DNA of 64,000 nt, taken from Methanobrevibacter woesei (lineage in GTDB: Archaea > Methanobacteriota > Methanobacteria > Methanobacteriales > Methanobacteriaceae). Below the pieces are notes generated by a model. That model did no database searches and had not been told where the DNA came from. It was given only the letters and a program-made list of their open reading frames with translations. Position 1 is the stretch's first letter. Each line of letters begins with the position of its first letter. The stretch lies in contig NZ_MZGU01000007.1 in NCBI RefSeq assembly GCF_003111605.1, positions 52,913-116,912 of the forward strand, written 5' to 3'. A program made the position numbers and the translations under genes. Below are positions 46,169 to 54,720 of this stretch, one piece after another.

Positions 46169-46216
46169 AGTATATCTAATTCTTATTAATTAAAGCTTTC
46201 GATATATAGTATATCT
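46169..46216. promoter_or_regulatory. AGTATATCT direct repeats upstream of argF
   Basis: AGTATATCT occurs at 46169-46177 and 46208-46216, both within 80 bp of the argF start. The region includes TATA-like sequence on the minus strand. They may be operator half-sites or part of the promoter; the evidence is repetition only. Confidence 0.3.
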
Positions 46217-46300
46217 TGAAAAATAATAATTAATTTAGAAGGTTTATTTTAATAAATAGTAAAATTTTGATAAAAAAATAAGAAAAAAAGAGTTAAGAAG

Positions 46301-47614
46301 TTAGTTTTCTAAAATTTCTTCCATATGCTTTACTCTTTTTTCAACAAGTTCAGAAGTTCCAACATCTTTTCTGTGGTAAACATTTCCTTTTACAAATTCG
46401 CATGCCTTTTCAGCTATTTTTTCAGCTTCTTCAATTGTATCTCCGCTAGCTACAATTCCTAAAGCCCTAGAACCTGATAAATGGATACCATCATCTTCTT
46501 CACTTACTGCAGCATAAAATACTTTTGCACCTAACTCTTCAATAGCTTCTTCATCAACATCGATGATTTCACCAGCATATTGGGTTTCTGGATATCCGTC
46601 TGGTACAATGTATTTACATACACTTGCTTTATCTTCAAATTCAACTGTATCTAAGGTTTCATCTACAATTGCTTGACATACTTCAGATAATGGAGTTTTA
46701 AGAAGAGGTAATACATTCATTGCTTCTGGATCTCCAAATCTTGCATTATACTCGATTAAACGAGGTCCATCAGCTGTTAACATGAATTGACCATAGAGAA
46801 TTCCTTTATAAGGTTCTGCTTCTTCAGCTATTGCTTTTAAAGTTTCTTCCATTATTTTAACTGCTTTGTCATAATCTTCTTGTGATAAGAAAGGTAATAA
46901 TCCTCCTTTATCAGAGTATGATCCCATTCCTCCAGTAATAGCTCCTTTATCTCCTTCAAAAGCATGAGGGTGGTCTTGAGCTGCAGGCATTGGTGCTAAA
47001 TGTGTTCCATCACAGAAAGCTTGGATTGTGAATTCTTCTCCAATTAATCTTTCTTCGATAATTACTTGAGCAAATCCTCCCATTGTATTGTCAATTACTT
47101 CTTTTGAGTATTCTTTTGCTTCTTCATTATCTTTTAAATGGTCACCTACGATTTTAACTCCTTTTCCTCCAGTTAATCCAACAGGTTTTACAACAACATC
47201 TCTTTCGAAGTCATCTAAGAAAGCATTTACATCTTCAGTATTGTCAAATACTTTGTATACAAGAGATCCTTCAATGTTATAATCTTCAAAGAGTTTTCTC
47301 ATAAATGATTTGTCAGTTTCAATTCTAGCAGCACTTTGGGTTGGTCCTACACATTTAATTCCATTTTTTTCAAGTTCATCTACAATTCCTTTTCCAAGAG
47401 GTGCTTCAGGACCGATAAATGCAATGTCAATGTCTTGTTCTTTTGCATATTCAGCTACTTTTTCTACTTCTCCTTCATCGCCTTGTGAAAATTCAGCTAT
47501 TTTTGAAATACCTGGATTTTTTTTACTCATATATGAATAAAGCTCAACATCATCTTTTAATGCATCAGCGATTGCATGTTCACGTGCACCAGTTCCAACA
47601 ACTAAAACCTTCAT
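46301..47614 (-). CDS. purD: Phosphoribosylamine--glycine ligase
   Basis: PurD (GAR synthetase) carries out the second step of purine synthesis. The 437-residue ATP-grasp protein opens with [19 protein letters not shown] and has [30 protein letters not shown] and [19 protein letters not shown], the standard family motifs. The length is normal. The ribosome binding site GGAGAA lies before the ATG. It follows the small zinc-ribbon gene by 52 bp on the same strand. Certain. Confidence 0.96.
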   Translation of the reverse strand: MKVLVVGTGAREHAIADALKDDVELYSYMSKKNPGISKIAEFSQGDEGEVEKVAEYAKEQDIDIAFIGPEAPLGKGIVDELEKNGIKCVGPTQSAARIETDKSFMRKLFEDYNIEGSLVYKVFDNTEDVNAFLDDFERDVVVKPVGLTGGKGVKIVGDHLKDNEEAKEYSKEVIDNTMGGFAQVIIEERLIGEEFTIQAFCDGTHLAPMPAAQDHPHAFEGDKGAITGGMGSYSDKGGLLPFLSQEDYDKAVKIMEETLKAIAEEAEPYKGILYGQFMLTADGPRLIEYNARFGDPEAMNVLPLLKTPLSEVCQAIVDETLDTVEFEDKASVCKYIVPDGYPETQYAGEIIDVDEEAIEELGAKVFYAAVSEEDDGIHLSGSRALGIVASGDTIEEAEKIAEKACEFVKGNVYHRKDVGTSELVEKRVKHMEEILEN

Positions 47615-47666
47615 ATTAAATTCTCCATTAGTTAAAATATATTAATTATATTTGTTTATTCAGCTT

Positions 47667-47861
47667 TTATTTATTTTTCTTTTTTCTACAATTTGAGCAT
47701 AAATCAATTTTTTCATTTGTCTTGAATTGTTTTCCACAGTTTTTACATATGACAGTTTTTAATTTTAATTTAGGGTTTTCAAAGGTGTTCATTTGGCAAG
47801 GATTAGTCCCATTGCTCATTCGTGCATTAATAACTGCTTCGAAGGATTTATCTTCATTCAT
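47667..47861 (-). CDS. Small zinc-ribbon protein
   Basis: A 64-residue basic protein. The C-terminal half has two CxxC knuckles, CKNCGKQFKTNEKIDLCSNC, followed by a lysine-rich tail (RKKKNK), so it is a treble-clef or zinc-ribbon fold that could bind RNA or DNA. The N-terminal half (ARMSNGTNPCQMNTFENPK) looks conserved-type rather than random, with one extra cysteine. It is divergent from the DGC-domain gene with only 45 bp between, and upstream of purD. I do not recognise a specific family and the function is unknown. Confidence 0.7.
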   Translation of the reverse strand: MNEDKSFEAVINARMSNGTNPCQMNTFENPKLKLKTVICKNCGKQFKTNEKIDLCSNCRKKKNK

Positions 47862-47906
47862 AAATTAATATTAAATTTTTATATTTATTAAAAGTAATTA
47901 CTGTAT

Positions 47907-48290
47907 ATGGTAGAAGAAAAAATTTCACTAGCTGCATGTAATGGTATGAGTGCTACAGGTCTTATTTCAAGAGTGGCTGTAGCTGATTTAATTGATGAAG
48001 ATGAAAAGTTAATTTCAATTTGTATTACAGCTACTTCAACTGATAAACCTGCTTTTGTAAAGTTAATTAAAAAATATCCTGTTTTGGGTGTAAATGGATG
48101 TAACAATAATTGTGTTGGTCATATCCTTAAAACAAAAGGTGTTGATATTGTTGGGGATATTGATGTGCTTTCTGAGTTAAATGATGTGCACTGTCATCCG
48201 AAAAATGTTGCAAGATTGGATGAAGTTGGTGAAGAAGCAGTTGATATAATTAAAAATAAAATTTATGAAAAAATTAGAAACCTAGATTAA
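47907..48290 (+). CDS. DGC-domain putative zinc-binding protein
   Basis: A 127-residue protein with AACNGMSATGLISRVA at residues 9-24 and VNGCNNNCVGHILKTKG further on, the cysteine pattern of the small DGC (putative zinc-binding) family found in methanogens and anaerobes. No function is established. A TATA-like TTTTTATATTTATT lies about 25-30 bp before the ATG and there is no ribosome binding site, so the mRNA may be leaderless. It is divergent from the zinc-ribbon gene and lies 62 bp upstream of ilvB. Confidence 0.75.
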   Translation: MVEEKISLAACNGMSATGLISRVAVADLIDEDEKLISICITATSTDKPAFVKLIKKYPVLGVNGCNNNCVGHILKTKGVDIVGDIDVLSELNDVHCHPKNVARLDEVGEEAVDIIKNKIYEKIRNLD

Positions 48291-48352
48291 AATATATATA
48301 CAAATTTACACATATTATTATAGACTATATTTATTTAAACAAGGTTATTAAT

Positions 48353-50044
48353 ATGAGAGGCGGAGAAGCAATTATACAATCCCTAAAGAATATGGGAGTA
48401 GACACAATATTTGGTTATCCTGGTGGGCAGGTTATACCATTTTACGACATGTTATATGACATGGACATGAAGCATATTTTAGTAAGACATGAACAATGTG
48501 CAGCTCATGCTGCTGATGGTTTTGCAAGAGCTTCTGGTAAAGTGGGTGTTTGTTTGGCTACTTCTGGTCCTGGTGCTACAAATCTTGTAACTGGTATTGC
48601 TACTGCATATATGGATTCCTCTCCTATTGTTGCGATTACTGGACAGGTACCAACTCATCTTATTGGTAATGATGCTTTCCAAGAAGCTGATATTATTGGT
48701 ATTACTATGCCTATTACTAAGCATAGTTTCCAGCCAAAAGATGCAGATTTAATTCCATCTTTAATCAAGTCTAGTTTTGAGATAGCTAGCAGTGGACGTC
48801 CGGGACCTATTGTAATTGATGTTCCTAAAGAAGTTCAAGAAGCAGAGCTTACCGGATTCGATGATTCATTAATGCCAACTCCAGGTTATAATCCAACTAT
48901 TAAAGGAAATATTAAACAAATTAAAAAGGCTAAAGAGTTAATAAAAGAAGCTAAAAAACCTATTATTCTTGTAGGTAATGGAGTGATCATTTCTGGAGCA
49001 TGCAAAGAACTTAATGAACTTGCTCATTTAATCAGCGCACCGGTTATGACTTCTTTACTTGGAAAAGGAGCTATTGATGAAACTGATGATCTTGCATTAG
49101 GTATGCTTGGTATGCATGGAAGGAAAGTAGCTAATGATTCAATTAATGATTCTGATTTAATTATAGCTATTGGAATAAGATTCTCTGATAGGACTACTGG
49201 AAGACTTGATTCTTTTGCTCCAAATTCAAAAGTTATTCATATTGATATTGATCCAGCAGAAATTGGAAAAAATGTAGATGTTGATTTACCAATTGTAGGT
49301 GATGCAAAACATGTTTTATCTACATTATTAAGTCTTTTAAAAGATTATACTGCTGCAGATTCTGTAAAACAATGGGCTAATTTACTTCATGAGCATAAAC
49401 ATGAATTTTATCCAAGAGTTAGTTATGATAATGTTCCATTAATGCCACAGTCTGTTATTAAAGAGATTAGTCAGGCTTTAAATGAAGATTCAATACTTGT
49501 TACTGATGTAGGTCAAAATCAGATGTGGGCTGCTCATTTTTATGATGTTCAAAAACCACGTAAATTCATATCCTCAGGAGGTCTTGGAACTATGGGATTT
49601 GGTTTACCTGCAGCTATTGGTGCTAAAGTTGCATGTCCTGAAGACCCAGTATTAGCTATAACTGGTGATGGTGGATTTTTAATGGTTTGTCAAGAACTAG
49701 CTACTATTAAAGAATATGATATTCCAGTTATTGCAACTGTATTTGAAAACAGGACTCTTGGAATGGTTTATCAATGGCAAAACCTTTTATACAATGAAAG
49801 ATATTCTCAAACTCTATTGGGAAATACTCCTGACTTTGTTAAACTTGCAGAAAGTTTTGGTATTAATGCTGAAAGAATTACTAAACCTGGGGAAACTGAA
49901 GATGCTGTTAAAAGAGCAATTAAAGATAATGAAGCTATACTTTTAGATATTATTGTAGATGAATCAGAATGTTTACCAATGGTTCCTCCAGGGGCAGGAA
50001 TTGATGAAATGCTTGGTGAATATAAACTTGAAAGGGATGTATAG
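48353..50044 (+). CDS. ilvB: Acetolactate synthase, large catalytic subunit
   Basis: This ThDP enzyme condenses two pyruvates, or pyruvate with 2-oxobutyrate, releasing CO2, at the start of valine and isoleucine synthesis. The 563-residue protein has the N-terminal GYPGGQVIPFYD with catalytic Glu in RHEQCAAHAADGFARASGKVGV, the FAD-region RFSDRTTGRLDSFAP, and the ThDP motif GDGGFLMVCQELATI with later N. The ilvN start is 9 bp beyond its stop. The operon continues into a carbonic anhydrase gene. The 5' gap has TATA-like sequence (AAAATATATATAC near 48290). Certain. Confidence 0.96.
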   Translation: MRGGEAIIQSLKNMGVDTIFGYPGGQVIPFYDMLYDMDMKHILVRHEQCAAHAADGFARASGKVGVCLATSGPGATNLVTGIATAYMDSSPIVAITGQVPTHLIGNDAFQEADIIGITMPITKHSFQPKDADLIPSLIKSSFEIASSGRPGPIVIDVPKEVQEAELTGFDDSLMPTPGYNPTIKGNIKQIKKAKELIKEAKKPIILVGNGVIISGACKELNELAHLISAPVMTSLLGKGAIDETDDLALGMLGMHGRKVANDSINDSDLIIAIGIRFSDRTTGRLDSFAPNSKVIHIDIDPAEIGKNVDVDLPIVGDAKHVLSTLLSLLKDYTAADSVKQWANLLHEHKHEFYPRVSYDNVPLMPQSVIKEISQALNEDSILVTDVGQNQMWAAHFYDVQKPRKFISSGGLGTMGFGLPAAIGAKVACPEDPVLAITGDGGFLMVCQELATIKEYDIPVIATVFENRTLGMVYQWQNLLYNERYSQTLLGNTPDFVKLAESFGINAERITKPGETEDAVKRAIKDNEAILLDIIVDESECLPMVPPGAGIDEMLGEYKLERDV

Positions 50045-50053
50045 GTGGTTTAG

Positions 50054-50539
50054 ATGTCAAATGAATATCATGTAATAAGTACCTTGGTTGAACATAAACC
50101 TGGTGTTTTACAGAAAGTATCTGGCCTATTTACAAGAAGAGGATTTAACATTGAGAGTATTACTGTTGGTGAATCTGAAGTTGAAGGATTAGCACGTATG
50201 GTTATTGTTGCCAATGCCGATGAAAAGATTCTTGAACAAGTTATAAAACAATTAAACAAATTAGTTGATGTAATTAAAGTTAAAGATATATCAAAAAATG
50301 CTGTTCATAGAGAATTATGTCTAATTAAAGTTAACATTCCTAATGCAAAAGCAAGATCAGAAATTATGCAATATGTAAACATATTTAGGGCTAAAATCAT
50401 TGATGTTTCTGAAGAAACTTTTATTATTGAAGTTACTGGAGATTTAAAGAAAATTGATGCATTATTATCTCTTTTAAAAGGATATGGAATAAAACAGCTT
50501 GCACGTACTGGTCTTACTGCTATGTCAAGAGGAATCTAA
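50054..50539 (+). CDS. ilvN: Acetolactate synthase, small regulatory subunit
   Basis: The 161-residue regulatory subunit carries an N-terminal ACT domain (HVISTLVEHKPGVLQKVSGLFTRRGFNIESITVG region) that binds valine, and a C-terminal ACT-like half ending in ARTGLTAMSRG. It stimulates IlvB and makes it feedback-sensitive. The AGGTGG ribosome binding site overlaps the ilvB stop region, indicating coupled translation. Length and motifs are normal. Certain. Confidence 0.96.
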   Translation: MSNEYHVISTLVEHKPGVLQKVSGLFTRRGFNIESITVGESEVEGLARMVIVANADEKILEQVIKQLNKLVDVIKVKDISKNAVHRELCLIKVNIPNAKARSEIMQYVNIFRAKIIDVSEETFIIEVTGDLKKIDALLSLLKGYGIKQLARTGLTAMSRGI

Positions 50540-50555
50540 TTGGTTGGTGTAATCA

Positions 50556-51083
50556 ATGATGTTAGATGAAATTTTGGAGAATAATAAAAAGTTTGTTGAA
50601 GAATTTGAAGGTGAGAAATTATCTCACCATCCTCAAAAGAAGCTAGCTATCTTAACTTGTATGGATTGCAGATTAACTGGATTTTTAGAACCTGCACTTG
50701 GTATTGGTAGGGGTGATGCTAAAATCATTAAAAATGCAGGAAATAACATAGTTGATGAAGATGCTATTAGATCAATTGCAGCAGCTATTTTCAATTTAGG
50801 CGCTGAAGAAGTAATGGTTATTGGTCATACTGATTGTGGAATGGCTGGTTCTGATGCTAAAAAATTAGAAAAAACCATGCTTGAAAGGGGAATTCCTCAA
50901 GAAGAGATTGATAAATATGATTTAAAATCTTGGATTGGTGGATTTAAAGATGAAAAGGAAAATGTATTAGATAATGTGGATAAAATTAAAAATCATCCTT
51001 TAATTCCTAATGATGTTCCTATTCATGGGCTTATGATTGATATTGTAAGTGGAGAACTTGAAATAGTTTCTGATGATAGATAA
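50556..51083 (+). CDS. Beta-class carbonic anhydrase (Cab type)
   Basis: A 175-residue beta carbonic anhydrase interconverting CO2 and bicarbonate. Zinc ligands are C35 (CMDCR), H91 and C94 (GHTDCGM); the D37-R39 dyad is intact. The short length and VIGHTDCGMAG match the Methanothermobacter Cab enzyme of the prokaryotic clade. It starts 16 bp after ilvN and is probably in the same transcript; the ATG at 50556 follows GGTTGGTG. The placement is suggestive because acetolactate synthase releases CO2 and many carboxylases need bicarbonate. T-tracts after the stop (51089-51110) end the operon. Confidence 0.93.
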   Translation: MMLDEILENNKKFVEEFEGEKLSHHPQKKLAILTCMDCRLTGFLEPALGIGRGDAKIIKNAGNNIVDEDAIRSIAAAIFNLGAEEVMVIGHTDCGMAGSDAKKLEKTMLERGIPQEEIDKYDLKSWIGGFKDEKENVLDNVDKIKNHPLIPNDVPIHGLMIDIVSGELEIVSDDR

Positions 51084-51241
51084 TCATCTTTTTTTTTATT
51101 TTTTTAATATTTTATTTTTCTTTATAACTTTTTCTTAATTTTAGTTACTTTTATAAGTGTAAAAAATAATATTATATATTTGATATTTAAGTTACTTTAA
51201 ATATGATTTTTACTTGATTAATTTAGTAGGAGACTTTACAA

Positions 51242-52234
51242 ATGAAAATGTATTATGATGCAGATGTGAATGCTGATGCTCTTAAAGACAAAACCGTTGC
51301 AGTAATTGGTTACGGAAGCCAAGGTAGAGCACAATCCAGAAACATGGCAGACAGTGGTGTCAATGTTGTTGTAGGTTTAAGAGAAAATGGTAGTTCTTGG
51401 AATTTAGCTAAAGAAGATGGTATGAATGTAATGTCCATCTCTGATGCAGCTAAAGAGGCAGATATTATTCACATTTTACTTCCTGATGAAATTCAAGAAG
51501 ATGTTTACAACGATCAAATTGCAGAATATGTTGAAAGTGGAAATACAATTTCATTCTCCCACGGTTACAACATTCATTTCGGTTTAATTAAACCAGGGGA
51601 AGATGTAAATATTGTAATGTTTGCACCTAAAGGACCTGGTTCCAGAGTAAGAACAACTTACTTAGATGGTTTCGGAATTCCTGGTTTAGTAGCTATTGAA
51701 CAAGATGCTACTGGAGATGCTTTACAACTTGCATTAGGTATGGCAAAAGCTACTGGTCTTACTAAAGCTGGTGTAATTGAAACCACCTTTAAAGAAGAAA
51801 CTGAAACTGATTTATTCGGTGAACAAGCTGTTTTATGTGGTGGTATTACTGCATTAATTAATGCTGGTTTCCAAACTTTAGTTGAAGCTGGTTACCAACC
51901 TGAAATTGCTTACTTTGAAACTTGTCACGAAGTAAAACTTATTGTAGATGATATCTATGAAAATGGTTTCGGTGGAATGTGGAAAGATGTAAGTAACACA
52001 GCTGAATACGGTGGATTAACTAGAAGAGATTATGTTATCACTGAAGAAACCAAAAAAGGTATGAAAAAAGTTTTATCTGAAATCCAAGATGGTACCTTTA
52101 AAAAACAATTTGCTGATGAAAATGCTACTGATGGTGCTAACTTAAAAGAAATGAGAGCTGCTGAAGAGCAAGAAGATATTGAAACCGTCGGTAAAAGATT
52201 AAGAATTGCTTGTGGATTACAAAAAGAAGATTAA
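51242..52234 (+). CDS. ilvC: Ketol-acid reductoisomerase, class I
   Basis: IlvC rearranges and reduces acetolactate or acetohydroxybutyrate. The 330-residue protein is the short class I form. [13 protein letters not shown] near residue 24 is the nucleotide loop (GxGxxGxxxAxN with R where H is common), and the [19 protein letters not shown] segment holds the metal-binding D and E residues. It has its own A+T-rich promoter in the 158-bp gap after the carbonic anhydrase gene and a GGAG ribosome binding site. C-ending codons are frequent, suggesting strong expression. It is followed by T-rich terminator sequence. Confidence 0.96.
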   Translation: MKMYYDADVNADALKDKTVAVIGYGSQGRAQSRNMADSGVNVVVGLRENGSSWNLAKEDGMNVMSISDAAKEADIIHILLPDEIQEDVYNDQIAEYVESGNTISFSHGYNIHFGLIKPGEDVNIVMFAPKGPGSRVRTTYLDGFGIPGLVAIEQDATGDALQLALGMAKATGLTKAGVIETTFKEETETDLFGEQAVLCGGITALINAGFQTLVEAGYQPEIAYFETCHEVKLIVDDIYENGFGGMWKDVSNTAEYGGLTRRDYVITEETKKGMKKVLSEIQDGTFKKQFADENATDGANLKEMRAAEEQEDIETVGKRLRIACGLQKED

Positions 52235-52239
52235 ATTTC

Positions 52240-52268
52240 TTTAATCTTTTTTTTATCTTATTTTTTTA
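52240..52268 (+). terminator. T-rich terminator after ilvC
   Basis: Two T-runs, TCTTTTTTTTATC and ATTTTTTTAA, follow the ilvC stop. Oligo-T tracts are the main intrinsic stop signal in archaea. Confidence 0.5.
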
Positions 52269-52310
52269 AATAATATATTTTCATTCTAATTTTTCATTTG
52301 GTGTTATTTC

Positions 52311-53315
52311 ATGGCGTTTATAGGAATGGATCATGGTACAACAGGAATTTCTTTTTGTATAATGGATGATAATGAAGAAATCATTGATATTTTTAAGATT
52401 GGAAGAGAACAAAGTAAAAAAGGAGAAGTTTCACCTGTTGAAGAATTATCTAAACGTGTTGATTTAGATTCTGTTAAATTAATGGCAATTACTTATTCAA
52501 TGGGGGATGGAATTAATAAAATTTCACCTATTGATAAAGTTAAAGATAGGGGTATTTTGTCTATTGATGGTGCTGGAAAAGTTACTGGTGGAGGAACTTC
52601 TGTTTACAGCGAACTTCAATCTACAAATATTCCAGCTATTTTAATTCCAGGTCTTCATAAAGATTCTGATTCTCTTGATCCTTTATTTAGAGCAGCTTAT
52701 TCTCATCAGGCTAGTCCAGAAAAAGTTAGCATATGTTACAATGCATTTAAAGAGACTGGTTGGGAGAACATGATTGTTGCAGATATTAGCTCTAACAGTG
52801 TTGATATTTTAATTGAGAATTCTAGAATCAAAGGAGCTATGGATGCTTGTGTTGGTGCAATGGGAGTTATTCACGGACCTCTTGATTTGCAGATGATTCG
52901 TGATATAGATGAAGGTAAATGCAGTGCTAATGAAGCTTTTTCCAATGCAGGTGCTGTTAAAATAGCAGGTATTGAAGGAAAGGTAGCTAATCTAAAAGAT
53001 GCTCTTTTTGAAAAATATATTGATGGCGATGAAGATGCTAAACTAGCTGTTGATACTTTAATTATGACCGTTGCTATGGAAATTGCTGGATTAATAGCTG
53101 TTAGTAAAAATAAAATTGAAGGTGTTGTATTAACTGGTTCTGTAGGTTCCTGTAAAAATCCTTTTGATTTTGAAAAAGAGATTAATAAATATTTAAAAGA
53201 TAATTATCCTTTAAAAGTTATATCAAAAGAATCAGGAGCTATTGGAGCTGCACAAATAGCTTTTGATTTATATAATGGTAAAAAAGAGATTTTAGGTATT
53301 CCTGCGGAATACTAA
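52311..53315 (+). CDS. Methanogenesis marker protein 12
   Basis: A 334-residue ASKHA-fold protein. MAFIGMDHGTTGISFCIMD is the phosphate-1 loop, MAITYSMGDGINKI and DGAGKVTGGGTSVY follow, and VVLTGSVGSCKNPF is the adenosine-binding region. This corresponds to methanogenesis marker 12, found nearly universally in methanogens but of unknown function; its fold suggests an ATP-dependent activator or sugar-kinase-like role. The ribosome binding site is GGTG. It converges on the LSm-like gene, 6 bp away. The assignment from memory is good. Confidence 0.85.
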   Translation: MAFIGMDHGTTGISFCIMDDNEEIIDIFKIGREQSKKGEVSPVEELSKRVDLDSVKLMAITYSMGDGINKISPIDKVKDRGILSIDGAGKVTGGGTSVYSELQSTNIPAILIPGLHKDSDSLDPLFRAAYSHQASPEKVSICYNAFKETGWENMIVADISSNSVDILIENSRIKGAMDACVGAMGVIHGPLDLQMIRDIDEGKCSANEAFSNAGAVKIAGIEGKVANLKDALFEKYIDGDEDAKLAVDTLIMTVAMEIAGLIAVSKNKIEGVVLTGSVGSCKNPFDFEKEINKYLKDNYPLKVISKESGAIGAAQIAFDLYNGKKEILGIPAEY

Positions 53316-53321
53316 TTTTTT

Positions 53322-53513
53322 TTATTCTTTAATTGAGATGAAAAGTACTTTTCCACCTTTTATGGTTCTCAATTGCCCTTCACTTTCTAGGACAGGGTTT
53401 ATAAAATTATCAATGGCTATTAGTCTTCCTTCATATTCTTCGCCATTTTTAAGTCCAACAATCACATTTTTTCCTTTAAATTGAATTAGCTGAGGGTTTT
53501 CTTGATTATCCAT
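53322..53513 (-). CDS. Short LSm/Sm-like RNA-binding protein
   Basis: A 63-residue protein with an Sm fold. Sm1 is GKNVIVGLKNGEEYEGRLIAIDNFINPVLE, close to the usual GKxVxVxLKxGxxxxGxLxxxDxxMNxxL. Sm2 is TIKGGKVLFIS, in place of the IRGDNVVYIS of standard archaeal Sm1; the changed residues could alter RNA binding. It is shorter than the ~72-80 residues normal for archaeal LSm proteins. The AGGATGA ribosome binding site precedes the ATG. It is divergent from a 48-residue coiled-coil-like protein. It may be a specialised LSm paralogue. Confidence 0.75.
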   Translation of the reverse strand: MDNQENPQLIQFKGKNVIVGLKNGEEYEGRLIAIDNFINPVLESEGQLRTIKGGKVLFISIKE

Positions 53514-53581
53514 AGCTCTTCATCCTTTCATTAATTAAAATTATATTGTTGAACATACTTTATATAATGTAGTATTGTTTG

Positions 53582-53599
53582 TAATAGTAAAAACTATTA
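53582..53599. promoter_or_regulatory. Inverted repeat TAATAGT-AAAA-ACTATTA
   Basis: A perfect 7-bp inverted repeat with a 4-base spacer lies between the divergent LSm-like and small helical protein genes. GTTGAAC also occurs on both sides (about 53554 and 53610). It could be an operator or transcript hairpin. Confidence 0.35.
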
Positions 53600-53639
53600 A
53601 ATAATATGTTGAACTAATTAAATTTTAGTAGGTGTAAAC

Positions 53640-53786
53640 ATGGCTGTAAATCAATTAGAAAGAAATTTAGAGAGTATTACCAGAACAATTTCATACTTGA
53701 AATCTAAAGGATATAAAGATGAAAATAAAATAAAAGAATTAGAAGAAGAAAGAAAGAAAATGCTTAAATCACTTAATATTAATTAA
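53640..53786 (+). CDS. 48-residue helical protein, uncharacterised
   Basis: The frame ATG at 53640 to TAA at 53784-53786 encodes a 48-residue, highly charged, helical protein (begins MAVNQLERNLESITRTISYL; ends with an E/K-rich coiled-coil-like segment). GTAGGTG about 7-12 bases before the ATG is a good ribosome binding site, and the gap upstream has its own promoter-like sequence. Composition is typical of a real protein and not of the A+T-rich intergenic frames. It ends 4 bp before the convergent surE stop. I do not recognise a family. Confidence 0.65.
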   Translation: MAVNQLERNLESITRTISYLKSKGYKDENKIKELEEERKKMLKSLNIN

Positions 53787-53790
53787 ACTC

Positions 53791-54567
53791 TTATTTTAAC
53801 CACTCTTTCATTTTATTTAAATCTCCACACATGTCTAATGTAAGTGGAGTCAATGTAACTTTTTGTTTTTTTCTTAAGGAGTGGGAGTCTGTCTGTTCAT
53901 CATTATGTTCATATAATGCTCCATCAATCCAGTAGTAAGGTTTTCCTCTTGGGTCTAATCTTCTTTTGACTATTGGTGTGAACATTCTAGTTCCTAATTC
54001 TACTACATCAAATTCTTCATCAACAGGGTTTGATGGAATATTAAGATTTAATAAATCTACTCCTTCAGGTAATCCTTTTTTTAATACTATTTTTACCAGT
54101 TTTTTAAGCATTTTTCCTGCAAAACTAAAGTCTACTTCAACAGCACCATTTTCAAATTTGATGTCGCTTCTTGTAACTTCTTGTGAAATAGCTATTGTTG
54201 GAATATTAAAACTTGCTGCTTCTAGGGCTGCTCCAATTGTACCTGATGTAGTTAATTCTGCTTTTCCAATATTCATTCCAGTATTTATTCCGGAAATCAT
54301 TATATCTGGTTTATCTTCCATTATTTCAAAAAGAGCCATTGTTACAGCATCAGTTGGTGTTCCTGTGACTCCATATCCCATTGATCCATCAGCTATTGTT
54401 GTTGGGTTTATTCTTAGTGGTTCGTATAATGTTAATGCATGTCCTATTCCACTTTGTTGTGTCTCTGGAGCTACTACTGTAACGTCACATATTTCTTCAA
54501 CGGCTTTTTTTGCAGCTAATATCCCTGTAGCATGTATTCCATCATCATTACTTATTAAAGCTTTCAT
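53791..54567 (-). CDS. surE: 5'/3'-nucleotidase SurE
   Basis: A 258-residue nucleotidase that dephosphorylates nucleoside monophosphates and short polyphosphate. The metal site LISNDDGIHATGI is at the N-terminus, and SGINTGMNIG and the TSGTIGAALEAAS loop follow, all standard. The C-terminal arm used for dimer swapping (PRGKPYYWIDG) is present. The length is normal. No ribosome binding site is obvious before the ATG, so a leaderless mRNA is possible. It converges with the 48-residue protein gene. Confidence 0.95.
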   Translation of the reverse strand: MKALISNDDGIHATGILAAKKAVEEICDVTVVAPETQQSGIGHALTLYEPLRINPTTIADGSMGYGVTGTPTDAVTMALFEIMEDKPDIMISGINTGMNIGKAELTTSGTIGAALEAASFNIPTIAISQEVTRSDIKFENGAVEVDFSFAGKMLKKLVKIVLKKGLPEGVDLLNLNIPSNPVDEEFDVVELGTRMFTPIVKRRLDPRGKPYYWIDGALYEHNDEQTDSHSLRKKQKVTLTPLTLDMCGDLNKMKEWLK

Positions 54568-54720
54568 ATCTATTAATTAATGATTATAAATTAAAATATT
54601 TTATGATTAAATTGACTTCAGATTTTTTCTATTAACATTAATAAGTAAGCTTAATAAGGCACTTTTTATAAATTAATATTAATAGTTATTTTTTGAACAA
54701 ATTTTTGTATGGGTGGAATT

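Noticed and set aside
53966..54580. 204-codon frame on the plus strand
   Set aside because: It is antisense to surE, which has all family motifs; no ribosome binding site and no recognisable protein features.
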